A DNA stretch of 36,501 nt. Origin: GCA-002722245 sp964230605 (GTDB taxonomy: Bacteria > Bacteroidota > Bacteroidia > Flavobacteriales_C > GCA-002722245). Both the position numbers and the translations under genes were made by a program. Positions 1 through 10,100 of the stretch are shown here, piece after piece; within the stretch, counting starts at the first letter, position 1; each line of letters opens with the position of its first letter. Where the stretch lies: the NCBI GenBank assembly GCA_964230605.1, contig CAXRIN010000086.1, positions 1-36,501 on the forward strand, written 5' to 3'. The notes under the pieces were generated by a model. That model worked only from the letters and a program-made list of their open reading frames with translations. It searched no databases and was not told where the DNA came from.

Positions 1-83
1 ACACAGCTCGTGTTGATTATTAATAAAATCAACGAGCATGGGTTTAAATATATCTCGTTGAATATTGTTCTTTTTTCCAACCA

Positions 84-128
84 AAATTGCAAGGGTTTTA
101 CATTAAGTTACCAGTTTTCTTGCAATTT
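84..128. repeat. 10-bp perfect inverted repeat upstream of the first gene
   Basis: Arms AAATTGCAAG (84-93) and CTTGCAATTT (119-128) are perfect reverse complements around a 25-nt loop, and short GTTCT/AGAAC sequences outside them extend the symmetry. A second imperfect hairpin lies at 6-37 (GCTCG...CGAGC). The first 309 bases hold no gene I can support. The structures could be a terminator or an RNA element of an upstream gene; there is no U-run, so the role is unknown. Confidence 0.4.
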
Positions 129-309
129 AGAACATCTAAAAAACAATAGTTTTCAATATAAATAATTAATAATTAGTTGATTGTGGTTTTTTTAAGGAGC
201 GACTAAATACGTAAAAACACGTACGTAAATTGTAAAAAAACTTACATTTTAGTAAACCTTTTATAGTTAGGTGCGTAAACAGAGATTACGGAACTTTATT
301 GAAGTTACT

Positions 310-1227
310 ATGTATTGGGCAAAAAACATATCTTTTAATTCACTTCTTGTGACCATTTTTATGAGTGGTTTCGCGTTCGCTGGTCTTGATAATAAGATCG
401 ACGAAAACAACATGAAGCAGGGTCACTGGGTATACACTAATAAACAAAAAAATCTCCCTAATTACCGTGAAGATCAAGTAGTTGAAGAAGGAGATTATTC
501 TGATGATAAGAAAATAGGGAAATGGTTTTTCTATTTTAATAATGACAAAGTAAAACACATTTTAACGTATAAGAACAACCGTCCAGATGGTTATGCAGTT
601 TTCTATTATGCTAATGGAAATAAGCGTGAAGAAGGTACATGGAAAAACAACAAGTGGGTTGGTGATTACAAGTATTACTATAAAAACGGAAATATTCGTA
701 ATGAGTGGAAATACAACGAAAACGGACAAAGAACCGGTATCCAAAAATACTACTATGAAACAGGTCAGTTAATGATTGAAGGAGAGTGGGTTAATGGTAA
801 AGAAGCTGGGACGATTGTAGAATATCATGAAGATGGATCTGTAAAATCCGAGAGAGTTTTCATGAATGGTAAAATAGATATTGCTGCTACTAAAAACTAT
901 GAACCACAGCAAAAACCTGGAAAGGTAACTGTTAAAAAGGTAGAAGAAGCTCCAAGAGTTGTTGAGAAAGAAGCAGAAGTATTAGATTCGGCACCTGTTG
1001 TAGCAATGAGTGAGGCTCCGAAAAAGAATACATCACCATGGAATGGAACTGGTGAACGACAGTTCTTCAACAAAAAAGGTCAAGTTATTAGGGAAGGACG
1101 TTTTGAAAACGGATATTTAATGGATGGTAACGTTTACATGTATACCGCGGATGGTAAGAAATTCAGAACAACAGTTTATAAAGGTGGTAGGATAGTAAAA
1201 GAAATCAATCACCAAGAGAAAAAATAA
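310..1227 (+). CDS. Secreted YwqK/MORN-like repeat protein
   Basis: The product is about 305 residues. From ATG 310 it has an N-terminal hydrophobic signal segment (FNSLLVTIFMSGFAFAG) and then tandem repeats of the type YYxNGNxxxEGxWxNxxxxGxxxYY, typical of the MORN-like family often named YwqK antitoxin. The repeats fill roughly residues 35-180, followed by a Pro/Lys/Val-rich linker and one more repeat block at the C-terminus (FFNKKGQVIREGRFENG). A GTG at 271 would extend the frame but would put 13 charged residues before the signal peptide, so 310 is preferred. The antitoxin label is a database convention; I see no toxin gene beside it. A periplasmic or surface role is inferred from the signal peptide. 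A strong terminator follows, so it is probably monocistronic. Confidence 0.8.
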   Translation: MYWAKNISFNSLLVTIFMSGFAFAGLDNKIDENNMKQGHWVYTNKQKNLPNYREDQVVEEGDYSDDKKIGKWFFYFNNDKVKHILTYKNNRPDGYAVFYYANGNKREEGTWKNNKWVGDYKYYYKNGNIRNEWKYNENGQRTGIQKYYYETGQLMIEGEWVNGKEAGTIVEYHEDGSVKSERVFMNGKIDIAATKNYEPQQKPGKVTVKKVEEAPRVVEKEAEVLDSAPVVAMSEAPKKNTSPWNGTGERQFFNKKGQVIREGRFENGYLMDGNVYMYTADGKKFRTTVYKGGRIVKEINHQEKK

Positions 1228-1255
1228 ATAGGGGCGTTAATGCTATTAATTGTGA

Positions 1256-1284
1256 ATCCTCGCTAAGGCGGGGATTTTTGTTTT
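1256..1284 (+). terminator. Rho-independent terminator after the YwqK-like gene
   Basis: Stem ATCCTCGC / GCGGGGAT (1256-1263 and 1268-1275, with one T-G wobble) around a TAAG loop, followed by two T-runs. It begins 28 bases after the stop codon. The rest of the gap to 1490 holds no further gene. Confidence 0.8.
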
Positions 1285-1489
1285 TATCTCGATAATTAGA
1301 TTTCATTTTAGTGGCCTAGGATTAAAGACTATACTTCGGCAAATTGAATTTTTTAATTCCTCTATTATTGTTAAACATCCGATGGCTGAAAATCAGGCTT
1401 TTTAAAATTTCAACGTTAGTAAACAAAATCATTTTTGATGCAATGCATGTATGCATATATCTATTTTAGAACATTCAAAATTTCACATC

Positions 1490-3133
1490 ATGTCATTAGT
1501 CATTACGCACGGATATTTATTAACCGGAACAGGAAGTAACTTATACGTAAACAACTTAGTTAGGGAGCTCGCTAAAGTTGGAAAAGAAGTAAACTTACTT
1601 TGTCAGGATTCCGATCCGATGGCGATTGATTTTGTGAATGAATATTATGAGTTCAATGCTGATAACACTCAGTATATTTTAAAAGGTGAAAAAGCTTCAG
1701 ATTTCCCTGGAAAAGTGCGCATTTTTAAATCCAATTTGAATGGATTTTTACCTGTTTATGTGTACGATCATTATGAAGGGTATGAGGTGAAAGAATTCCC
1801 TGATTGTTCGGATGAAGAGGTTGAAAGCTATGTAACCCAAAACAGAAATGCTTTGGAATTAGTGGTTAAAGATTTTGGAGTTGAGGTAGTGAATACCAAT
1901 CACTTGGTAATGTTTCCGCACATTGCAACTTTGGTAAAGGAATCAACAGGTGTGAAACACTTAATTACGGTTCATGGAAGTGCTTTAAACTTTACCGTTA
2001 AAAAAGATAAACGATTTGAGGAGTTTGCGAAATCATCCTTAGTTAAGGCAGATGAAATTTTTGTAGATAGCTTGCATGCGGATGATGAATTGAAGGAGTT
2101 TTTGGATGATGTGAACTTATCTGAATTAAAACAAAAAGTAGAAATTATTCCTGCAGGGGTTGATGTGACAAGCTTCTCTTTACCAACCGCTCAGCCTGAG
2201 GAAATGATTCAGGAATTTCAAGATAAAATAGCCCTTAAAGTTCCTACTTCTTCCGGTAGAACAACTGCGCAAACGGAAGGAATACTGAGACAATTGGTAT
2301 CTGTTGAAGAAGTTATCGCTTCGGTAAATGCTTTGAGAGAGTCGTATGATTATAGAAATGTTGATCAAGATGTAGTTGCCAAAGTTGAAACCTTGAAAGA
2401 TGGTTCGCACCGTATTATGTTTGTAGGTAAGTACCTATGGACAAAAGGATTACACCTTATTATTTTTGGTATTCCTAAAGTATTACAGCAATTCCCGAAA
2501 GCAAAGTTTGTTTTCGTAGGATTTGGTCCGTATCGTGAACCTTGTGAAGTTATTATTAATGCACTCGCTTCGAACAAACTAGATGAATTAGCTGCAGTTT
2601 TAACTGCACAAAATTCATTGTTTAAAGGAGAAGAAGGAAATGTAAAACTCCTACAAGAAATACTAGTTCAAGAAAAAGCAGCTTTGTCTCAAATCGTATC
2701 CAACTTATCGTTTGATATTCGCGATAACATCGTTTTTACAGGAATTGCCGAGCACAAAGAATTGGTAAAATTGTTGCCAGCGATGGATGCTTTGATTGCG
2801 CCATCAGTATTTCCAGAAGCCTTTGGAATGGTAGCCATTGAGGCGATGGCTTGCGGTGTTTACCCTGTCTTGACATATCAAAGCGCATTTAAGGAAATTA
2901 GTGATGAGGTAATTGAAGCAGTAAAAGATTACCCTTTCAAAATCAACAAAGTGTTTTTGGATGAGAATGCCTCGGATAACATCGCTAATAACCTTATCGA
3001 ATACTTCAATTACAAAGCAGGTTTGAGTGACGATGATTTTAAATCGCTCCAAACAATTTTACGCAACGTGGTTATGAATAACTACTCATGGGAAGGTATT
3101 GCTCAAAAGTATTTAAAGGCTTACGATATTTAA
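1490..3133 (+). CDS. GT4-type glycosyltransferase
   Basis: A glycosyltransferase of about 547 residues with a GT-B fold, predicted to transfer a sugar from a nucleotide-sugar donor. The N-terminal nucleotide-fold entry THGYLLTGTGSNLYV carries the glycine-rich acceptor-side loop. The C-terminal donor half shows FVGKYLWTKGLH, a classical GT4 strand/loop, and then APSVFPEAFGMVAIEAMACG, which is the E-x7-E nucleotide-sugar motif. The region between about residues 230 and 320 is longer than in compact GT4 enzymes. The start is set at ATG 1490 because family members begin directly with the I-T-H-G-Y strand; an in-frame ATG at 1451 would add 13 residues. The stop codon abuts the stop of the convergent ABC gene with no base between. 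Acceptor and pathway cannot be read from sequence. Confidence 0.8.
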   Translation: MSLVITHGYLLTGTGSNLYVNNLVRELAKVGKEVNLLCQDSDPMAIDFVNEYYEFNADNTQYILKGEKASDFPGKVRIFKSNLNGFLPVYVYDHYEGYEVKEFPDCSDEEVESYVTQNRNALELVVKDFGVEVVNTNHLVMFPHIATLVKESTGVKHLITVHGSALNFTVKKDKRFEEFAKSSLVKADEIFVDSLHADDELKEFLDDVNLSELKQKVEIIPAGVDVTSFSLPTAQPEEMIQEFQDKIALKVPTSSGRTTAQTEGILRQLVSVEEVIASVNALRESYDYRNVDQDVVAKVETLKDGSHRIMFVGKYLWTKGLHLIIFGIPKVLQQFPKAKFVFVGFGPYREPCEVIINALASNKLDELAAVLTAQNSLFKGEEGNVKLLQEILVQEKAALSQIVSNLSFDIRDNIVFTGIAEHKELVKLLPAMDALIAPSVFPEAFGMVAIEAMACGVYPVLTYQSAFKEISDEVIEAVKDYPFKINKVFLDENASDNIANNLIEYFNYKAGLSDDDFKSLQTILRNVVMNNYSWEGIAQKYLKAYDI

Positions 3134-4885
3134 TTAAATTTTTGGAATGGCTTCAATTAAATGCTTGGTGTATTCAGTTTGAGGATCGGCGTAAATTTCG
3201 TCGCATTCCCCATACCGTTCGATTTTGCCGTTTTGGTTCATTACAACCATTTTGTCGCACATGTATTTGATTACCGATAAATCGTGGGAGATGAAAATAT
3301 AGGTTAAACCAAAATCTTGTTTTAATTCATTGAGTAGATTCAAAACTTGCGCTTGAACAGACACGTCTAATGCAGATACGCTTTCATCACAAATAATGAA
3401 TTTAGGCTCCATGGCCAATGTTCGCGCAATACAAATTCTTTGACGTTGTCCCCCACTAAATTGATGTGGGTAATTATGAAAATGTTCAGCATTTAAACCA
3501 ACTGTTTCCAATAAAGTTATTGCTCGGTTTTTGCGTTCCTCATCAGATTTATATAACCCATGAACTTTCATTGGCTCGACGATTGCTTTCCCAATTGTCA
3601 TTCTTGGATTAAGTGATGAATACGGATCTTGAAAAATGATTTGAACCTCTCGTCTAAACTCCGAAAGTTCTTTTTTATTCATTTTCAAAACATCTTTTCC
3701 TTTATAAATGATTTCTCCAGACGTTACGGGCGCTAACTGTATAATAGATTTTCCTGTAGTTGTTTTACCACAACCACTTTCTCCAATTAAACCTAATGTT
3801 TCACCCGGATAAACTTTAAAGCTAACATCATCAACAGCTTTGACAAATTGTGTTGTTTTACCCCATATGTTTTTGTCTAGAGGGTAATACGTCTTCAAGT
3901 TATTTATTTCTAATAACGGACTTTTTTTATACAACTCTTCATGAGCTTCAGTTCTTGTTTCTTGAGGTAAGATGAGATTACTAATGAAGTTTGGAATGGA
4001 GTCAATTTTTGAAGTAATCTCGCCATTTTCATCCACCTGCATGAAATCAGGAACAGTAGGTAATTTAGAGTATCGAACATCTAAAGGTGGCCTGCAAGCA
4101 ATTAAACCTTTTGTGTATGGATGTTGGGGATGATTAAATATTTGGTCAACAGGACCTTGCTCTACAATCTTCCCTTTATACATTACTACCACTTTATGTG
4201 CTAATTCAGCAATCACACCTAAATCGTGGGTGATAAAAAGAATACCCATTTTGGTTTCCTTTTGTATATTTTTTAATAGCTCTAAAATGGTTTTCTGCAC
4301 CGTTACATCCAATGCAGTTGTTGGTTCATCGGCAATTAATAATTTAGGATTGCAGCTAATGGCCATGGTAATCATAACCCGTTGTTTTTGTCCACCAGAA
4401 ATTTGATGAGGGTATTGATTGTATATTGTTTCAGGCCGAGGTAATTCAACCTTTTTGAATAACTCAATTGTATATTCTTTTGCTTCTTTGGCATTTAGTC
4501 CTTTATGCAACATTAATGCCTCAGCAACTTGATTTCCACAAGAAAAAACAGGATTTAAGGACGTCATGGGCTCCTGAAAAATCATGCTCATTTCATTTCC
4601 TCTAATCTTTCTTAATTCTTCATTTGAAAGTTGAGTTGTGTCAACAACCGCTCCATCCTTTTTTGTGAAAAGTATTTCTCCGCCTGATATTTTTCCTGGA
4701 GGCGAAGGAATTAATCCCATTGCACTTAAACTGGTTACAGATTTCCCGGAACCTGATTCCCCAACTACGCCAACAATCTCTCCTTCTTGAACTGAAAAAC
4801 TTACATCATCAACAGCTTTTACAGTACCATTTCTGCTAGAGAATTCGGTTACAAGATTTTTTATTTCGAGAATGTTATTGGACAT
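3134..4885 (-). CDS. Dipeptide/oligopeptide ABC transporter, fused double ATPase
   Basis: A 583-residue protein carrying two ABC ATPase domains in one chain, equivalent to DppD plus DppF (or GsiA). Domain 1: Walker A GESGSGKS (about 42-49), signature SGGQKQR, Walker B LLIADEPT. Domain 2: Walker A GESGCGKTT, signature SGGQRQR, Walker B FIICDESVSALD. Each is followed by the C-terminal oligopeptide-type extension (HPQHPYTKGL and DPQTEYTKHL). It should energise uptake of peptides across the inner membrane together with two permeases and a binding protein, none of which are encoded in this window, so the transporter is split in the genome. The DES in place of DEP in the second Walker B is seen in OppF-type domains and keeps the catalytic Glu. 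Confidence 0.92.
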   Translation of the reverse strand: MSNNILEIKNLVTEFSSRNGTVKAVDDVSFSVQEGEIVGVVGESGSGKSVTSLSAMGLIPSPPGKISGGEILFTKKDGAVVDTTQLSNEELRKIRGNEMSMIFQEPMTSLNPVFSCGNQVAEALMLHKGLNAKEAKEYTIELFKKVELPRPETIYNQYPHQISGGQKQRVMITMAISCNPKLLIADEPTTALDVTVQKTILELLKNIQKETKMGILFITHDLGVIAELAHKVVVMYKGKIVEQGPVDQIFNHPQHPYTKGLIACRPPLDVRYSKLPTVPDFMQVDENGEITSKIDSIPNFISNLILPQETRTEAHEELYKKSPLLEINNLKTYYPLDKNIWGKTTQFVKAVDDVSFKVYPGETLGLIGESGCGKTTTGKSIIQLAPVTSGEIIYKGKDVLKMNKKELSEFRREVQIIFQDPYSSLNPRMTIGKAIVEPMKVHGLYKSDEERKNRAITLLETVGLNAEHFHNYPHQFSGGQRQRICIARTLAMEPKFIICDESVSALDVSVQAQVLNLLNELKQDFGLTYIFISHDLSVIKYMCDKMVVMNQNGKIERYGECDEIYADPQTEYTKHLIEAIPKI

Positions 4886-4940
4886 GTTACTAAAATAGTA
4901 CTATGTGTGAATTACTTGCAATTGTTATGTTGTTATTTTT

Positions 4941-5060
4941 TCCCTCAGAGCGCTCAGAGTCCTCTGAGAATTGTTCCGTAATGGCTGATTTTCATTGGCC
5001 ACTACTTTGTAATAATAGTTAAATATGATTGTCTCTCAGATCTCTGAGTACTCTCAGGGA
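4941..5060. repeat. 120-bp MITE-like element with CCCTCAGAG terminal inverted repeats
   Basis: The left end TCCCTCAGAGCGCTCAGAG and the reverse complement of the right end, TCCCTGAGAGTACTCAGAG, match at 16 of 19 positions. Each end can also fold alone (CTCAGAG...CTCTGAG on the left, CTCAGA-TC-TCTGAG on the right). Inside lies a 28-nt GGCC-hairpin repeat (4978-5005). A related single copy of the end sequence occurs at 35490-35517. No ORF is inside. It lies between the fructosamine-kinase pseudogene and the ABC gene; a non-autonomous mobile or REP-like origin is inferred. Confidence 0.6.
4978..5005. repeat. GGCC-hairpin dispersed repeat, copy 2
   Basis: This 28-nt stretch matches 24 of 28 positions of the arm at 28966-28993; both share TAATGGC, then TTTTCAT, then GGCCACTAC. 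It is embedded in the 120-bp element and appears degenerate, since one side of its own stem (GGCTGA) no longer pairs fully with TTGGCC. Confidence 0.5.
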
Positions 5061-5069
5061 GTATAATCA

Positions 5070-5927
5070 TCAAACAAACTTATCAAGAACCGATTTTACC
5101 GAACCAACATAACCCTCACCAAATAAATTCACATGAACCAAGAATGGGTATAAGTGAGTTAATGGAACGCGTTCTTACCACTTGTTTTCCAGCGGATTTT
5201 CAGGATTATAGCATTCGTAGAAATGTTTATCGAAACCACCAAAAAGCATACTCATACCTATATCCATTTCACGATGTCCGTAATAAACAGCTGGATCGAT
5301 AAGATATGGTGAATCATTATTAGAGGCAATAACATTACCACTCCATAAATCACCATGAATAAGTGAGGGTGATTCGGGTGGGAATAGGTTTTCGAGTTTT
5401 GAATACAAGTTTTCAAATTTGGAGGTGAATCCCTTTAAATAACCTTTATCAATAGCTGATTTAAGTTGTGGTTCAAGTCTTTCAAGTGAGTAAAATTCCG
5501 ACCAGTTACTATGATATTGATTTGATTGTTTTAAACTACCGATGTAGTTATTGGATGAAAAGCCAAACGCCTCATTTGAGACTTGGCGGAGCTTATTTAA
5601 TTGAATTCCAAAATTCTCCCAAAAAATTGGTGTTTTATGTCCAGTTTCAATGTACTCTAATATAAGGAAGCTTTTATCTTCAAAATTGCCGCTTTCAAGT
5701 GATTCAGGTATTCCTATTGCATTGGCGTGGTTTAGTTCCCCTAAGCCCTTCTGCTCTTCTGAAAACATTCCAGGGAACTTGTCCTTTGAGTTGAGTTTAA
5801 TAACCCATTTTTTCCCAATTGTTTCAACTAAGTAAACCTCATTTATATCACCACCAGAAAGGGGTGAAATACTTTCCAGTTTTTCACCCCTTTGCTCAAA
5901 TATTTTATGAATGATATTTACATTCAC
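5070..5927 (-). pseudogene. Fructosamine kinase (FN3K/YniA family) interrupted by one in-frame stop
   Basis: Fructosamine kinases phosphorylate ketoamine adducts on proteins and promote deglycation. The reading frame from ATG 5927 encodes 250 residues with the APH-like catalytic core: SGGDINEVYLVE (nucleotide loop), WVIKLN (lysine), LIHGDLWSGNV (catalytic loop) and YLIDPAVYYGHREMDIGM (metal-binding Asp). It stops at TAA (5175-5177) right after ...PLENKW. The same frame then continues without a break to TGA at 5070-5072 and encodes ERVPLTHLYPFLVHVNLFG and GYVGSVKSVLDKFV, the expected family C-terminus. One substitution, most simply GAA to TAA, explains this, and the restored length (285 residues) is that of the family. 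Either a recent nonsense mutation or a sequencing error. The truncated protein would retain all catalytic motifs but lose the final helices. Confidence 0.85.
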
Positions 5928-5941
5928 TATGAAATGATTAT

Positions 5942-6367
5942 TTAATCAACAGCTAAAGTAACGTCCTGTTGTCCTTGAATAAAAACCACATGACAACAGT
6001 TGTGTCCCACTTTATAGTCTTCATCAACAACTTTTACTCCAGCTTTAAAGCCTTCGAAGTTTACTTCAGAACCTTCTTTAGTTATACTTTCCATTTCAGC
6101 ATCTGAAATCAATTTATAAAGACCTTCTACGGATGCTTCAGGGTTTTCAGTAAACAAAGGAGTTGAACTACCAATTTTTGTAACAGCAATACTATCAAGT
6201 TGGAAAGGATTTGATTTAGAATCAGTTACTGATATATTTACTGTGGTAAAAATTTCTGTGCATACAAGGCTTTCAACATCACATTCAGTTACATTCTCAT
6301 CTTTACAACCAGTAAAAGCAATTGCTGTTCCGATTAGTAGGCTAGGTAGGTAATTTAATTTTTTCAT
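5942..6367 (-). CDS. Small putative lipoprotein
   Basis: A 141-residue protein with a lipoprotein signal: hydrophobic LLIGTAIAFTGC, lipobox FTGC with Cys20. The mature part contains four more cysteines besides the lipid-anchored one (two near ECDVESLVCTE and a CC pair in GHNCCHVVF), suggesting disulfides in the envelope. I do not recognise a family. It sits 14 bases upstream of the fructosamine-kinase frame and 53 bases downstream of the FkbM gene on the same strand, so co-transcription with both is likely. A cell-surface or outer-membrane location is inferred. Confidence 0.75.
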   Translation of the reverse strand: MKKLNYLPSLLIGTAIAFTGCKDENVTECDVESLVCTEIFTTVNISVTDSKSNPFQLDSIAVTKIGSSTPLFTENPEASVEGLYKLISDAEMESITKEGSEVNFEGFKAGVKVVDEDYKVGHNCCHVVFIQGQQDVTLAVD

Positions 6368-6420
6368 GATAGGTGTTTTATTTTTAAACGTTGTATTTTG
6401 ATTTGGTTGCTATTGTAAAT

Positions 6421-7146
6421 TTAAGCTTTCCAGAAAAGAATATCGGAAAAACCTCCAAACCCATGTTTGATTTCTTTGGATTGAGAAAAGCCGTTCTCTT
6501 TTATTAAAGTTTTGATATCATTTAAGTTTGTTTGCTTTTGATATAAATCGTTTGATTGAGCTTCTATTTGAATACATTTTACGGAAGTGTTCAATCCATC
6601 GAAAAGACCTCTCAAACAATCAAACTCATGTCCTTCAACATCAATCTTTACAAAATCAATTGATTCAAAGTTTTGTTCGCTGATGAAGTTAGATAGCTTC
6701 CGAACTTTAACGGGATAAGTATTGACAATTAAATCAGATTTTTCAAATCCCAGGACTTTTGCTTTTTTTTCTAAGTATTCAGATTCGGGATTAACAATTT
6801 CGAGCGTAGAAGAAGAATCAAACTTGTTCTCGTAGAATGTCATTTCACCCTCTTGATTGCTTAATGCGAAATTGAAAAGGCTAATCTTTTGATCCTTCTG
6901 ATATTTTTCCTTCAAGAGCGCAAAAAGTGTGGGATTTGGCTCAAAAGAAAAAATAGAAGCAGACGGGAACCAGTTTCTGTAAAGTTCAATAGACTGTCCT
7001 TTGTTTGCTCCAACATCCAAAATAACTTTCGGATCGGATATTATTTCAGAAAGTGCTTTTTTGGTGCGTTTATCAAAGACCAACTTTTCGTTGGTCTCCA
7101 ATATTTTTTGAATAAGTTTAAATCGAAGATTTTTTAAGAAACTCAT
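6421..7146 (-). CDS. FkbM family SAM-dependent methyltransferase
   Basis: A 241-residue class I methyltransferase. The SAM-binding motif I is ILDVGANKGQS, followed by the acidic strand-2 end (FSFEPNP), and the FkbM signature FVKIDVEGHEFDCLRGL lies at the C-terminal half. The family O-methylates sugars or small molecules. Its ATG overlaps the TAA of the upstream PKD adhesin gene by one base (TAATG), which implies translational coupling. Methylation of a glycan linked to the surface protein is a possible role, but the substrate is unknown. Confidence 0.85.
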   Translation of the reverse strand: MSFLKNLRFKLIQKILETNEKLVFDKRTKKALSEIISDPKVILDVGANKGQSIELYRNWFPSASIFSFEPNPTLFALLKEKYQKDQKISLFNFALSNQEGEMTFYENKFDSSSTLEIVNPESEYLEKKAKVLGFEKSDLIVNTYPVKVRKLSNFISEQNFESIDFVKIDVEGHEFDCLRGLFDGLNTSVKCIQIEAQSNDLYQKQTNLNDIKTLIKENGFSQSKEIKHGFGGFSDILFWKA

Positions 7147-10100
7147 TATCTAATCAATGTAATCTCACCTCCTTTTTCCTCAAACTTACCGTTAAAGAAT
7201 TTCACTTTTGCTTGGTATACAAATGTTTCCATGTCCTGTGGATTCCCTTTGTAAATACCATCCCAACCAACATTAATGTCGTTTGTTTCAAAAACTAATT
7301 CTCCCCATCGGTTATAGATTTTGAAATAGATTAATTCTTCAATTCCATGTCCTTGAACATAAACAATATTGTTTTCTCCTGCTCCATCTGGTGTAAATGC
7401 CGAAGGCACATCAACTGTGTAATTGTCGATTATACAAACAGTATATGTATTCGTTTGTGGGAAACAACCTAAAGGATCTTGGTAGTTAACGGTGAATACA
7501 ACTTCTTCAACATTATCATCGGTCACTTTTAAAGTTTGAGTTGGACAATCTTGACACTCTAAATATTTCTGTCCTTCACTAGTTGACCAATCATAAATGA
7601 ATCCATCTATTCCATAATCTTTACCAATAGTAAATGGCTGACCAATAATTGCACAAGTATCTTTATCCTCTCTTTCAGTTTCACTATATACAATTACATT
7701 ACTTACAGAAGTATTTTTACATCTACTAGTATCTAATCCTTCAATAAAATATCCTGTTCCAGTAACCGTAAAGTTTGTTGTAGATTCAGGTTGAGCCACC
7801 GTTGAATCCTTTGTAGGAGTATCTAAATAACTATTAGGGTCTGCCCATAAATATTCATCTGCCCCAGAAGCATAAATTAAGGTCTGTTCACCAAAACACA
7901 TTACTGTATCGTTAGATAACACGGTAGGTAGTGGATGAATAATTACTTTCTTAATCATCGTATCCGAACAACCTACAGTAGAAGATATTGCTAATTCAAT
8001 TTCATAAGTTCCAGGTCCAACTGAAGCATATGATTGAGGCAATGGATCTTTCGTAGGGAAGGAGTAAAGGTTGTTTGGTCCATATGTCCAATCATAAGTC
8101 ACGGTTCCAGTTGTTAATGAATTATTAATTACCGCCACATTCGTATCTACACAAACAGTTGAGTCTACAAAATCAAAACGAGCTTCAACTTGGTGCAACA
8201 ATACTTCTTTATCTACAGATTTAGGACAACCGTTTCCAAGACCTTCTAAGATTAAAGTAACGGTTACACTTCCATCATCAGGAACACTATTGAATGTATG
8301 GTAAATTGGATCAATATCATCAGCTGTATTTCCATCTCCAAAATCCCAAGAGAATCTAGCAACGTCAACAGTATCTTTTAAGTTAAATTGGATAGAATCA
8401 CCAACACAAATTAAATTATCACTCATATCAAAGTCACCATTTGGACCAACAATCGGAATACTAATACTAAATGTATCCGCACAACCATTGGCTGATCGAA
8501 CAATAATTTCAGGATTATATCTGCCTGGTAAAGCATAAGTTGCTATTGGGTTTGAGCTGTTGTTGATGTTTTCGTTCCCATTATTAAGATTCCAAGTGTT
8601 ACTTCCATATGTTGTAACACCATTAAAGCTGGTGGTATCAGTAAAAGTTATTGTTTGTGGCGCACATAAAACATCGTTAGTATCAACATTAATAGAGAAT
8701 CCAGCATCAGGATAATCATCAACTTTCACATGTGCATTAATTGTTCTTTCGGTATTACAACCGTTAGTATCAGTAAGATCAACATGAATAGTATAATCAC
8801 CAGAGTTATTAAATTGGAATGTAGGATTTAAATCTGTTGAAGATCCTTCACCTCCGAAATCCCAAGTAGCAGATTGCATTGAGCCTTCTTTTGTGATTTT
8901 AAAAGTCACTTCATCGCCAACACAAATTGTTGGGTCACTAACTGTAAAATTAGAATCAGGAATTAATGGCGTGATTTTCATAGTTGTGGAGTCTTTACAA
9001 CCCAAGCTATCTGTTACAACTAACTTAACATCGTAATCCTTAATCGTTCTATCCGTAAAAGTGTTCGCTGCATTTGCACCTGAAAGATTATCAATGTTTC
9101 CGTCGTCAAAATTCCAAGACCAATCCACAATTTTGGAAGCACTCCAAGATGTATCTGTGAAATTGATAGTTAACGGTAAACATCCAGTAGTTGTATCAGC
9201 GGTAAAACCAGCATAAACATCTGTTACGGTTACAGTTTGTTCAGCTGTATCTCTACAACCGTTAACATCATAAACCATTAATCTTAAGGTGTAAGTTCCT
9301 GTGTCAGTTCTGGATGAGTTAAAGTATGGATCATCTTGTAAAAGTATTTCTGTGCCATCTCCCCAATCCCAACGATAAGTGTTATTACAATCTCCTTGAG
9401 CATCAACCGAAAAACCTCCATATGGAGTATAAGCCCCAACACATATTACACTATCAGCATCAATAATTGCTTCTAACATTCTTACTGTTACCACCATTTC
9501 ATTAGTGTCGTTTGGACAACCAGTTGAGTTGTTGGTAGTGATTAACGTAACTTTGTAGTCACCACTTGTATCATAATTATGAGTAATAACAGTATCAGCT
9601 AAATCATCAGAAAAATAAGTACTATCGTCACCAAAATACCAATAAATACTGTCAACTTGAGATGTAGTTGCCGTGAATGTGATGTTGGTTGGATCAGAAC
9701 AGATACCAGACCATTTAAATTCAGATGATGGTCCATTTACTGTAACAGCATCTGTAAAAACTTTTTCACTTATACATCCATTGTAATTAGCATAGAAAGT
9801 AATATCATGTTGACCCGCTTCGTGGAAATAAGACCATTGTTGAATCGAGTCTCTAGGACAAGCTTCCGATCCTCTATTTTCATCTGTTGAGAAATGATAA
9901 CCATCAATTCTATCATCACCTGTTGCATCAGTAATCACAACAGTATCTCCTATACAAACTGTACTAGGAGAAACATTTAAATCAACATCAATAGGTGCTC
10001 CAACTTCAATAATAATAGGGAATGAAGTATCTCTACAACCGTTCTCGTTTTCAATTGTAAGTCTAACTTCATATTCACCAGCAGTTGTAAAAGTATGTGT

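Noticed and set aside
1..165. Open frame from the window start to TAA at 163-165 on the plus strand, possibly the end of an upstream gene
   Set aside because: About 54 codons with no recognisable motif in AT-rich sequence that also contains strong inverted repeats; not enough support.
1374..1412. Hairpin with T-run (GGCTGAAAATCAGGCTTTTT) as a second terminator
   Set aside because: Only four to five pairs form; too weak to call.
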